Assembly (NCBI RefSeq): GCF_902459685.1 | Contig: NZ_CABPSF010000004.1 | Location: 62,001-126,000 of the forward strand | Origin: Pandoraea iniqua | Lineage (GTDB): Bacteria > Pseudomonadota > Gammaproteobacteria > Burkholderiales > Burkholderiaceae | Direction: 5' to 3' | DNA length: 64,000 nucleotides | Shown: positions 30,762-37,944 of the stretch, piece after piece | Layout of the letters: each line of letters begins with the position of its first letter | How positions within the stretch are numbered: the stretch's first letter is position 1 | Program-made: the position numbers and the translations under genes | Notes under the pieces: generated by a model | The model's input: only the letters and a program-made list of their open reading frames with translations | Told to the model about the DNA's origin: nothing | Databases searched by the model: none

Positions 30762-31202
30762 CTACGCCCGGCGCAGACTCTCGACGCCGCGATTGGCCAG
30801 TTGGTCGGCGGCTTCGTTGCCTTCATGCCCGGCGTGGCCCTTCACCCAGCGCCATTCGATGTCGTGCTTTTGCGAGACGGCATCGAGTTCTTGCCAGAGG
30901 TCGGCATTCTTCACGGGTTCCTTGGCGGCCGTTTTCCAACCGCGCGCCTTCCAGCCATGAATCCACTCGCTGATGCCTTTCTGCACGTATTGCGAGTCGG
31001 TGTGAAGCACCACCTGACAGGGTTTGTTCAGCGCCTCGAGCGCGCGGATCACCGCGAGCAGCTCCATGCGGTTATTGGTCGTGTTGGCTTCGCCGCCGAA
31101 CAGTTCCTTGCGGTGCTTGCCTGCGACGAGCAGGGCGCCCCAGCCGCCGGGGCCGGGATTGCCTTTGCAGGCACCGTCGGTATAGATATCAACTTGCGGC
31201 AA
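30762..31202 (-). CDS. rnhA: Ribonuclease HI
   Basis: A 146-residue RNase HI, which cuts the RNA strand of RNA-DNA hybrids during replication and R-loop removal. All four catalytic carboxylates are visible: Asp in [17 protein letters not shown] (residue 8), Glu in [12 protein letters not shown] (about 48), Asp in LHTDSQYV (about 70) and Asp in [16 protein letters not shown] (about 134). The basic handle region ([19 protein letters not shown]) is present. It lies between the methyltransferase gene (17 bp upstream) and dnaQ, most likely in one operon. Confidence 0.97.
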   Translation of the reverse strand: MPQVDIYTDGACKGNPGPGGWGALLVAGKHRKELFGGEANTTNNRMELLAVIRALEALNKPCQVVLHTDSQYVQKGISEWIHGWKARGWKTAAKEPVKNADLWQELDAVSQKHDIEWRWVKGHAGHEGNEAADQLANRGVESLRRA

Positions 31203-31219
31203 GGTTATCTCTCAAACAA

Positions 31220-32077
31220 TCAATCGGGCAGGTCGGCCATTTCCGCGATCTTGCGATGCGTCGTGTTGGGCGTGGCCACCGGCGCCGCAGCCGGCTGGAG
31301 GCCGAGTATACGCTTGCGCACTTTGCCGACCAAGCGCATGCCGCGCACACGCTTGACCGCACGCACCGCGTAAAGCGCGCCGAAAATCGGCCACCACCGG
31401 TCGCCGGCCGGTTCCATGAAGTCGAACCGTTGCAGCCAGTGTTCGCCTCGCAGCGGCGGGCGATAGCAGCCGAACCGGCCACGGTCGATATCGAACGAGA
31501 GCAGCTTGAGCCAGTCCTTGAGCCGCGTGAACGCGATCAAGTCGGCCCCCGGCGGCAGGAACGGCGCGCCGGCCAGTTTGCCGAGTTCTTCGCGGGCACC
31601 CCACAGACTCAGATTGTTGAAGCCGGTGATGATCACCTGCCCCTCGGGGACCAGAATGCGTTCGACTTCGCGCAGGATGTCGTGCGGGTTCTCGGCGAAT
31701 TCGAGCACGTGTGGCAGCACGACGAGGTCGGTGCTGGCCGTGGCGATCGGCAGTTCGTCGAAGCGGCTGACGAGGATGTCGCGCGGGACCATCTCGGGCG
31801 ACGCCGTGTCGCATGACAGGTTGCCGGTGGTATCACTGGCGGCCTTGGTCATCAGGGGAGGGGCTTCCGCGCCGCGCGGCGCGGTGAGGACGAGGCCCCG
31901 GTAAGGCATGCGGTTTTCGCGCAGCGTATCGAGCTCGGGGCGGCCAAGTTGCAGCGCATGATAGCCGAACAGATCCCCGACCCATTGGTCGAAGAGGGCC
32001 TGTTCCCATGCAAGCGCGTAGCGGCCTGGCGGTGAGACGAGCCAAACGGGCCAGTCTATAATCGGACGTTCTGACAT
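31220..32077 (-). CDS. Class I SAM-dependent methyltransferase (YafS-like)
   Basis: A 285-residue methyltransferase of the Methyltransf_11 type. The conserved core is FDELPIATASTDLVVLPHVL, then EFAENPHDILREVERILVPE, then GQVIITGFNNLSLWGAREEL (about residues 107-165). The usual N-terminal GxGxG is weak. The C-terminal third is basic (KRVRGMRLVGKVRKRILGL). The substrate is unknown. E. coli has the homologous yafS at the same place between gloB and rnhA, so its role may be tied to this neighbourhood. The ATG at 32077 is preferred to longer starts. It is divergent from gloB, whose ATG is only 14 bp away, so the two promoters must overlap the genes. Confidence 0.88.
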   Translation of the reverse strand: MSERPIIDWPVWLVSPPGRYALAWEQALFDQWVGDLFGYHALQLGRPELDTLRENRMPYRGLVLTAPRGAEAPPLMTKAASDTTGNLSCDTASPEMVPRDILVSRFDELPIATASTDLVVLPHVLEFAENPHDILREVERILVPEGQVIITGFNNLSLWGAREELGKLAGAPFLPPGADLIAFTRLKDWLKLLSFDIDRGRFGCYRPPLRGEHWLQRFDFMEPAGDRWWPIFGALYAVRAVKRVRGMRLVGKVRKRILGLQPAAAPVATPNTTHRKIAEMADLPD

Positions 32078-32091
32078 GGTGGCGAGTATAT

Positions 32092-32919
32092 ATGGATGCG
32101 CACGCAGATGCGGTGACCGGGCAGTCGACCGGTACACTGACCGTCTTTCCCGTCCCTGCGTTCCAGGACAATTATCTATGGGTCATCGATAACGGCAAAG
32201 ATGCCGTGGCCGTCGACCCGGGCGACGCCGCGCCGGTGCTCGCCTATCTCGATGCGCGCCAATTGACGCTGCGCGCCATTCTCATCACGCACAAACATGC
32301 CGACCACATCGGTGGCGTCGACGCGTTGCTTGCACGCTTCGATGTGCCGGTGCACGGCCCCGCGCACGAGCCGATCGCCTGTGTGGATCATCCGCATGAA
32401 GGCGGTGAGACGTTCACGATCGACGCCCCGGCCATGACGCTGAACGTCATCGATGTCCCCGGTCATACGTTGGGACACATCGCTTACTTCCTCGGCGAAG
32501 GGGCGGCAGGCGCCCCCCGGTTGTTCTGTGGCGATACGCTGTTCTCGTGCGGTTGCGGCCGACTCTTCGAAGGCACACCAGCCCAGATGCTGGCGTCGCT
32601 CGACAAGCTCTCGGCGTTGCCGCCGACGTCGCTCGTGCATTGCGCGCACGAATATACGCTATCGAATATTCGCTTCGCGCTGGCGGTCGATCCCGACAAT
32701 CAGGCACTGGTGAACTGGCACGACAAAGCGACAGCGCTGCGTGCTGCCGGTCAGCCCACGCTGCCGACGACGCTCGCTCAGGAGCTTGCCACCAACCCGT
32801 TCCTGCGCAGCGACGCCCCCGCAGTGGTGGCGTCTGCCGAAGATCATGCCGGGCGCACATCGCTCTCGCGTGAAGCGGTCTTCGCGACCGTGCGCGGTTG
32901 GAAAGACACGTTCCGCTAA
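32092..32919 (+). CDS. gloB: Hydroxyacylglutathione hydrolase (glyoxalase II)
   Basis: A 275-residue metallo-beta-lactamase-fold enzyme, the second step of methylglyoxal detoxification (S-lactoylglutathione to lactate and glutathione). Metal ligands are in THKHADHIGG (the H-x-H-x-D-H motif, about residues 66-73), PGHTLGHIAYF (about 123), CGDTLFSCGCGRLFEG (the bridging Asp, about 148) and HCAHEYTLSNIRFA (about 183-196). The C-terminal glutathione-binding helices are present (NPFLRSDAP). The family more often has THHHxDH; here the second position is Lys, which is not a ligand. It is divergent from the methyltransferase gene and followed by mltD, as in E. coli. Confidence 0.95.
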   Translation: MDAHADAVTGQSTGTLTVFPVPAFQDNYLWVIDNGKDAVAVDPGDAAPVLAYLDARQLTLRAILITHKHADHIGGVDALLARFDVPVHGPAHEPIACVDHPHEGGETFTIDAPAMTLNVIDVPGHTLGHIAYFLGEGAAGAPRLFCGDTLFSCGCGRLFEGTPAQMLASLDKLSALPPTSLVHCAHEYTLSNIRFALAVDPDNQALVNWHDKATALRAAGQPTLPTTLAQELATNPFLRSDAPAVVASAEDHAGRTSLSREAVFATVRGWKDTFR

Positions 32920-32940
32920 GCGTGAGCGCTAGTCGCGAGA

Positions 32941-32966
32941 ACGTCAGGCTGTCAACAGCCTGACGT
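32941..32966. terminator. Near-perfect hairpin after gloB
   Basis: ACGTCAGGCTGT (32941-32952) and ACAGCCTGACGT (32955-32966) form a perfect 12-bp inverted repeat with only two bases between. It sits 22 bp after the gloB stop. There is no U-tract, so it might act as a binding site instead of a terminator. Confidence 0.5.
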
Positions 32967-33270
32967 GCCATAACCTCTGTCCCAATCCGAGCGTTGACAC
33001 CTGCACAGGTGCCTGCTCCGCCTTGCCGCATCGCCCCAGATGTGATGTTTCGGTGTCATATCGATGGCATCGTATATGGGCAAAATGCGTGAAGTGCGTG
33101 TGGCGAAGCGTTGACAATTCAGGTCTTCGATCTAAGGAATAACCCTGATTTTTCGGGCGTTTTGGGCGAATTTTTGCAAAAAATTTAGGCATAAAGGTTG
33201 ACGCATCCGAAGGGTTTCCTTAACATCCTTGCCAATTTCATGAAGATGTCACCCTATTCGAGCCCGATCA
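32967..33270. other. Intergenic region upstream of mltD
   Basis: No gene is convincing. The right half is AT-rich (runs of A and T around 33140-33200) and should contain the mltD promoter. I see no other structure with confidence. Confidence 0.3.
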
Positions 33271-34974
33271 ATGCGACTTATCGTTAGCTTGCTTCTGACG
33301 CTGCTTCTGGCGGCTTGTGCCAGTACAGCGCCACCTACAGGTGCATCGAATTCCACGCCCGAAGCGCAGAGCAAGTCGCCGCTCGCATCGAATGCCAAGG
33401 GAAAGCAACGCGTGTCGAGCGATCAGACGATCGACCTTGATACCGACTCGATCAACGATCTGGCCTACGGCAGCGACGATGCCGATCTGTGGGCCCGCAT
33501 CCGTCACGGCTTCTCCATCCCCGATCTCGACACCGACCTCGCGCAGGACCGCACGCAGTGGTACGCGCAGCGCCCCGAGTACGTGGAGCGCATGATCGAG
33601 CGTTCGAACAAGTATCTGTTCCATATCGTTGAAGAACTCGAGCGCCGTCATATGCCGACGGAACTCGCGCTGCTGCCGTTCGTGGAAAGCGCTTACAACC
33701 CGCAAGCGCTGTCGACGGCCAAGGCCGCCGGCATGTGGCAGTTCATCCCGAGCACCGGCAAGACGTACAACCTGAAGCAGAACATGTTCCAGGACGAGCG
33801 CCGCGACGTGCTCGCCTCGACCACCGCCGCGCTGGACTACCTGTCGAAGCTGTATGCGATGTTCGGCGACTGGCATCTGGCACTGGCCGCCTACAACTGG
33901 GGCGAAGGCAATGTGCAGCGCGCCATCGACCGCAATCAGGCGCAAGGGCTGCCGACCGATTACCTGAGCCTGCGCATGCCGACCGAGACGCGTTACTACG
34001 TGCCGAAGTTGCAGGCGATCAAGAACATCATTGCGCACCCGGAGCTCTACAGCGTGAAGCTGCCGGAGATTCCGAATCACCCGTATTTCGTGAGCGTCAC
34101 CACCAAGCGTGACATCGACGTGGCGCTGGCTGCCAAGCTGGCCGATCTGCCGCTCGATGAATTCCGCGCGCTCAACCCGTCGTTCCGCAAGCCGGTGATT
34201 CTTGGTGCTGCCCAGCCGCAGATTCTGCTGCCGTTCGATAGCGCCGAAGTTTTCCAGAAGCGCCTGAAGGGTTACGACAAGCCGCTGTCGAGCTGGACGA
34301 CGTACACGTCGGCATCGCGCGAGCGCCCGGAAGACGTGGCTCGCAAGCTCGGCGTCGACGCGGCCGTGATTCGCTCGGTGAATAACATTGCGCCGCGCAT
34401 GCGTCTGAAGGCGGGTTCCACGTTGCTGGTGCCGCGCTCGGATGACATCGACGAAGACATCAGCGCATCGGTGGCCACCAACGCCGTGCTGGCGCTGGAG
34501 CCGGATCTGCCCGACACCCGCAAGGTGATGGTGCGCGCCCGCAAGCACGACACGCTCGCCGCCGTGGCATCGCGCAGCGGTGTGTCCGTGGCCCAGATCA
34601 AGGGCTGGAACCATCTGCGCCGCGACGCGCTGACCAGCGGGCAACTGCTGGTGCTGCACGTGCCGGTGAAGGACGCGTCCCGTGTGTTGGCGGCTTCGGC
34701 AGCGCCTGCCGCTGCTGTCGCCTCGGCCAGCAAGGATGACGACGACGCACCGCGTACGCGCCTGGTCAAGGGCAAGAACGGCAAGATGATTCGCGTGGTC
34801 GACCACCGTCCGGCCACCAAGCCGGCCAAGGCTGTGGCATCGAACACCAAGGCTGCGCCAGCCAAGTCGGTGAGCAAAGCACCGGTGAAAGCCGCTGCCA
34901 AGACGGTCGCTAAAACGGCGGCAAAGCCGGCCGCCAAGGCCCCGGCCAAGGTCACGAAGACCGCACAGCGCTAA
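33271..34974 (+). CDS. mltD: Membrane-bound lytic murein transglycosylase D
   Basis: A 567-residue lipoprotein that cleaves peptidoglycan glycan strands to 1,6-anhydro ends. The signal ends in a lipobox (LLAACAS, Cys at about residue 15). The lytic transglycosylase domain includes ELALLPFVESAYNPQALSTA, with the catalytic Glu in FVES (about residue 139), then KAAGMWQFIPSTGKTYNLKQ and ALAAYNWGEGNVQRAI. Two LysM-like segments follow, at about residues 345-390 (PEDVARKLGVDAAVIRSVNN) and 425-470 (DTLAAVASRSGVSVAQIKGW). The last 80 residues are Lys/Ala/Pro repeats (VKAAAKTVAKTAAKPAAKAP), a positively charged tail that is unusual in length. A strong terminator follows. Confidence 0.95.
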   Translation: MRLIVSLLLTLLLAACASTAPPTGASNSTPEAQSKSPLASNAKGKQRVSSDQTIDLDTDSINDLAYGSDDADLWARIRHGFSIPDLDTDLAQDRTQWYAQRPEYVERMIERSNKYLFHIVEELERRHMPTELALLPFVESAYNPQALSTAKAAGMWQFIPSTGKTYNLKQNMFQDERRDVLASTTAALDYLSKLYAMFGDWHLALAAYNWGEGNVQRAIDRNQAQGLPTDYLSLRMPTETRYYVPKLQAIKNIIAHPELYSVKLPEIPNHPYFVSVTTKRDIDVALAAKLADLPLDEFRALNPSFRKPVILGAAQPQILLPFDSAEVFQKRLKGYDKPLSSWTTYTSASRERPEDVARKLGVDAAVIRSVNNIAPRMRLKAGSTLLVPRSDDIDEDISASVATNAVLALEPDLPDTRKVMVRARKHDTLAAVASRSGVSVAQIKGWNHLRRDALTSGQLLVLHVPVKDASRVLAASAAPAAAVASASKDDDDAPRTRLVKGKNGKMIRVVDHRPATKPAKAVASNTKAAPAKSVSKAPVKAAAKTVAKTAAKPAAKAPAKVTKTAQR

Positions 34975-35004
34975 GCCGACAGACGCCGCACAACGTTGTA
35001 CCCG

Positions 35005-35041
35005 ACGCCCGTGAGATCACTCTCACGGGCGTTTTGTTTTT
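35005..35041 (+). terminator. Intrinsic terminator after mltD
   Basis: ACGCCCGTGAGA (35005-35016) pairs with TCTCACGGGCGT (35021-35032) around TCAC, followed by TTTGTTTTT. It insulates the lasso-peptide cluster from mltD. Confidence 0.95.
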
Positions 35042-35157
35042 CCCCTCGGTAATCCGCTGCCGCTTCCGGGCACATCCCTTCGGAAAATTCCCATAAATGC
35101 ATTGGCTCTCGTTTCCTATGATGGAGACGCGGACGATTCCGTTCGTACTCACGAGAT

Positions 35158-35163
35158 AAGGAG
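35158..35163 (+). promoter_or_regulatory. Strong ribosome-binding site of the lasso precursor gene
   Basis: AAGGAG, six bases before the ATG at 35170. It is the best ribosome site in the cluster, fitting a precursor peptide that must be made in excess over its enzymes. I could not place a convincing promoter in the 128 bases between the mltD terminator and this site. Confidence 0.8.
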
Positions 35164-35169
35164 TGCTAA

Positions 35170-35352
35170 ATGAATAAGGCAATGGCAACTGCGCAAGAAG
35201 TGACCGAACTCGAAGTGCTGGCCTCTGTGGATGCCACGCATGCCACGCGGGGCGTGCTTGGCAACGACGCGGAAGGCATCACGCTCCTGCCGCTGTGCTT
35301 CAAGCCGATCTGCATTCCCACGCTGCCGCCGCTGACCGGGGGCCATGCCTGA
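35170..35352 (+). CDS. Lasso peptide precursor (A), pandonodin-like
   Basis: A 60-residue precursor. The leader is about 27 residues and ends HATR; the Thr is at the -2 position, the hallmark of lasso leaders. The predicted core of 33 residues begins GVLGNDAEG: Gly1 would be joined by an amide bond to Glu8, giving an 8-residue ring. (Asp6 is too near for a normal ring.) The tail is exceptionally long, about 25 residues, Pro/Leu-rich, with two cysteines (core positions 16 and 20, in LCFKPICIP) that could form a tail disulfide, and it ends PLTGGHA. This matches my memory of pandonodin from Pandoraea norimbergensis, which has these traits; identity should be checked. The stop overlaps the start of the next gene by 8 bp. 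Confidence 0.92.
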   Translation: MNKAMATAQEVTELEVLASVDATHATRGVLGNDAEGITLLPLCFKPICIPTLPPLTGGHA

Positions 35353-36106
35353 AGTGTCCGACCCGACACACATCGAAACCGGCGCGTGTGCGGACGCGCC
35401 GGTTTTCCGTCATCTGGCACCCGATGTTCACATCGCGGGTATCGACGGCCATGTCGTGGTGCTCAAGCTCTCGCACGACCGCTACTTCAATCTTTCCCAC
35501 AAGCACTCGCAGGGGTTGCGCCGCTTGATCGGCTGGCGCAACGACGGGGACATCTCCGCTGACATGCTGCTCGTCATGCAAGCGATGTTCGACGCGCAAG
35601 GCATTCTGGCACCCGGCGCTCACACCGCGCCAGATCCCCGTATTGCGAAACGCGATATGCCGCCGCGCCTCGGCTTCGACGCGTGGCTGGCGATGCCGGC
35701 CGACGTGACTCGCGAGTCGCGGGTGCGCGATGTAATGCGCGCGGGTTACTGGCTCTGGCAGGCCCAGCGCGTGACGCGGCGCGCGCGCATGCGCGGGGTG
35801 GTCGACATGGTGGCGCGCTCGCAATCGGGCGTTCGCACACAGTACGGCGCGCCGCAGGACTACCTGCCCTACGTGGCCGCCATGCACAGCGCTGCGCTCG
35901 TGTATCCGCAATGTTCCCCGTGCCTGCCTTGGTATGCCGCCCTTACCGCTTGGTGCGCACGTGACAGCCTGCGACTGCGTCTGGTGATCGGTGTACAGCG
36001 GCAGCCCTTCTATGCGCACGCGTGGACGGAGACCGACGCACGGGTGATCGGTGACGACCTGCGCCGGCGCGAGCAACTCGCCGTGATCTACGAGACACCG
36101 GTCTGA
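35345..36106 (+). CDS. Lasso peptide maturation protein B (leader-binding domain fused to leader protease)
   Basis: A 253-residue protein. The N-terminal part (about residues 20-90, from [20 protein letters not shown] and [19 protein letters not shown]) resembles the PqqD-like recognition element (B1) that binds precursor leaders. The C-terminal part is the transglutaminase-like cysteine protease (B2), with candidate catalytic residues Cys193 in [11 protein letters not shown], His225 in PFYAHAW and Asp237 or Asp238 in RVIGDD. It would remove the leader just before Gly1 of the core. In many actinobacterial clusters B1 and B2 are separate genes; the fused form is normal in proteobacteria (McjB, CapB). 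Its start lies inside the precursor gene's 3' end, so translation is coupled. Confidence 0.92.
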   Translation: MPEVSDPTHIETGACADAPVFRHLAPDVHIAGIDGHVVVLKLSHDRYFNLSHKHSQGLRRLIGWRNDGDISADMLLVMQAMFDAQGILAPGAHTAPDPRIAKRDMPPRLGFDAWLAMPADVTRESRVRDVMRAGYWLWQAQRVTRRARMRGVVDMVARSQSGVRTQYGAPQDYLPYVAAMHSAALVYPQCSPCLPWYAALTAWCARDSLRLRLVIGVQRQPFYAHAWTETDARVIGDDLRRREQLAVIYETPV

Positions 36107-36186
36107 CGCGCGTGCGAATCGAGAATCGATGTCGCGCCGATTATCGGATCCCTGAAGCCTTCCCGCATTCACGCACGGAGCCACTG

Positions 36187-37944
36187 ATGAAACTTGCCCG
36201 CCTGAGACCGGGACCTGCCGAGCGACACGAGCCCATTCCCGACGCCGTGGTGATGCGCGGTCTGGATGGCGTGCCGGTGGCGCGCATTCGTCCCGATGCC
36301 GACAGCACGCGGCTGCATTCGAGCGGGCAGAGCGAACTGCTGGCCTGGTACATCAGCGGCACGTTGTTTCTCAAGGAAGATGGCCGTGAGGTCGCCCCCG
36401 GCATGGATGTGGCGCGGCTGGCGCTGGAATCGCCCGAGCGCTTTGTCGAGCGCTACTGGGGACACTACCGTGTGATCGTGCATGACCGATGGCGCGGCAC
36501 GACGCTTGTGCTGTGCGACCCGTGCGGCCATTGCCCGACGTACTACCGCTTTTGTCACGATGGCGCCGTGCATGTGGCGGCCGACCCGGCGGCACTGGTC
36601 GACGATCATCCCAGCTTCGATAGCCTCGCGCTGAAGTCGTTTCTCGTGCATGGCGATCTGGGCGGCGTGCAGTGTGCGCTTTACGACGTGGAGCGGCTGC
36701 CGCTGGGCCATGCGTTATGGATTCCCGAGCGAGGGGCGCCGCAGACGCGGGTGGTGTGGTGGCCGGACTGGCGCATGACCGATCAGGATGCGCAGACCGC
36801 GGCCTCGGGCGAGGGGTTGCTCCGGCTACTGCGACGTTCGGTGGAGCGTAGTGTCGGCGACCGGCCCGCGGTGCTCGAACTCTCGGGCGGTGTGGAATCG
36901 ACGTCGCTCGCGCTGGCGCTGGCCGAGTCGGGGCGGGCGGATACCTGCACGGCAATCAATCATCGCGATCCGTCGTCGCCGTCGAGCGACGAGTCGCATC
37001 ATGCCGGCAGCGTCGCGCGTCATGTGCGCATGGCCTTCGAGCGGCTGGATATCGATTACGCAGCGTTCTCGCCATCGCCGTCGTCGGCAATTCCGCGTCT
37101 CGCCCGCCCGGCGCTGCATCTGTGCATGCTGGCGCAGCTCGACGCCGTGCGTGAGCGGCTGAGTGCCTACAGCGGCCATCGGCTGGTGAACGGGCACGGT
37201 GGCGATGCCATCTTTCTTGCGCCGCCGCCCAATGGGGCGTTTCTCGATGCTGTTGCCGACGGTCAATGGCGCCGGGCGTTCAGCGCGTGGCGCGATCTGG
37301 CCGTGATGCAGCGCTTGCCGCTGTGGTGGGTCGCGCAGGGCGCGTTCGCGCAGCTCGGGCAGCGTCACGCGAACCCGGATGCCGCGCTCTCGACGGGGCT
37401 GCTCACGCCGGCGGCCCGCATTGCCGATACGCCGCGCACGGAACCGCTGGCCTCGGCGTGGCTGTCGCGCTGGACGTTGCGCGTGCGTCCGGGCAAGCGG
37501 GCGCAGATCCTCGGCATTCTCGGCAATCTGCGCGACGTGGAGGTGCAGCCCTCGCTCGCCGCGGCCGGCACGGCGTTCCCGTTCCTCACGCAGCCGGTGG
37601 TCGAGGCGGGGCTGAAGATGCCGACCTACCGTCTGTTCAATGCGATGCATAACCGCTTGCCGTTGCGCCGGGCAGCGTATCTGGCGAGTGGTTTGCCGAA
37701 TCTGTGGCGACGCGACAAGGGCGTGTTGACGGGCATGGTGGGGGCGGGCGCGGCGGCGAATCTGGCCCACATCGAGGAGGTCTGTCTCGATGGCTATTGC
37801 GCGGCGTCGGGCTGGATCGATCGCGATGCCTGCCGCCGGGCGATTGGCCGCATGGCGCACCATCATCTCGAATCGATGACGACGATCCGCCGGCTCTATG
37901 CCATCGAAATGTTTGTACGCGGCTGGCGCGCGGGCGCGGTATGA
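36187..37944 (+). CDS. Lasso cyclase C (asparagine-synthetase-like)
   Basis: A 585-residue homologue of class-B asparagine synthetase that activates the side-chain carboxylate of the ring residue (predicted Glu8) with ATP and joins it to the freed Gly1 amine. The ATP-pyrophosphatase motif is LELSGGVESTSLALAL (about residue 232, SGGxxS). The N-terminal quarter is a degenerate glutaminase-like domain without the catalytic N-terminal Cys, as is normal in lasso cyclases. The ATG at 36187 is chosen for its GGAG site six bases upstream; a GTG at 36112 would close the gap to the B gene and cannot be excluded. The stop overlaps the ATG of the exporter gene (ATGA). Confidence 0.92.
   Translation: MKLARLRPGPAERHEPIPDAVVMRGLDGVPVARIRPDADSTRLHSSGQSELLAWYISGTLFLKEDGREVAPGMDVARLALESPERFVERYWGHYRVIVHDRWRGTTLVLCDPCGHCPTYYRFCHDGAVHVAADPAALVDDHPSFDSLALKSFLVHGDLGGVQCALYDVERLPLGHALWIPERGAPQTRVVWWPDWRMTDQDAQTAASGEGLLRLLRRSVERSVGDRPAVLELSGGVESTSLALALAESGRADTCTAINHRDPSSPSSDESHHAGSVARHVRMAFERLDIDYAAFSPSPSSAIPRLARPALHLCMLAQLDAVRERLSAYSGHRLVNGHGGDAIFLAPPPNGAFLDAVADGQWRRAFSAWRDLAVMQRLPLWWVAQGAFAQLGQRHANPDAALSTGLLTPAARIADTPRTEPLASAWLSRWTLRVRPGKRAQILGILGNLRDVEVQPSLAAAGTAFPFLTQPVVEAGLKMPTYRLFNAMHNRLPLRRAAYLASGLPNLWRRDKGVLTGMVGAGAAANLAHIEEVCLDGYCAASGWIDRDACRRAIGRMAHHHLESMTTIRRLYAIEMFVRGWRAGAV

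Noticed and set aside
36112-36186. Lasso cyclase start at GTG 36112.
   Set aside because: It gives a tighter gap to the B gene but no clear ribosome site, while the ATG at 36187 has GGAG at ideal spacing. Kept as an alternative only.
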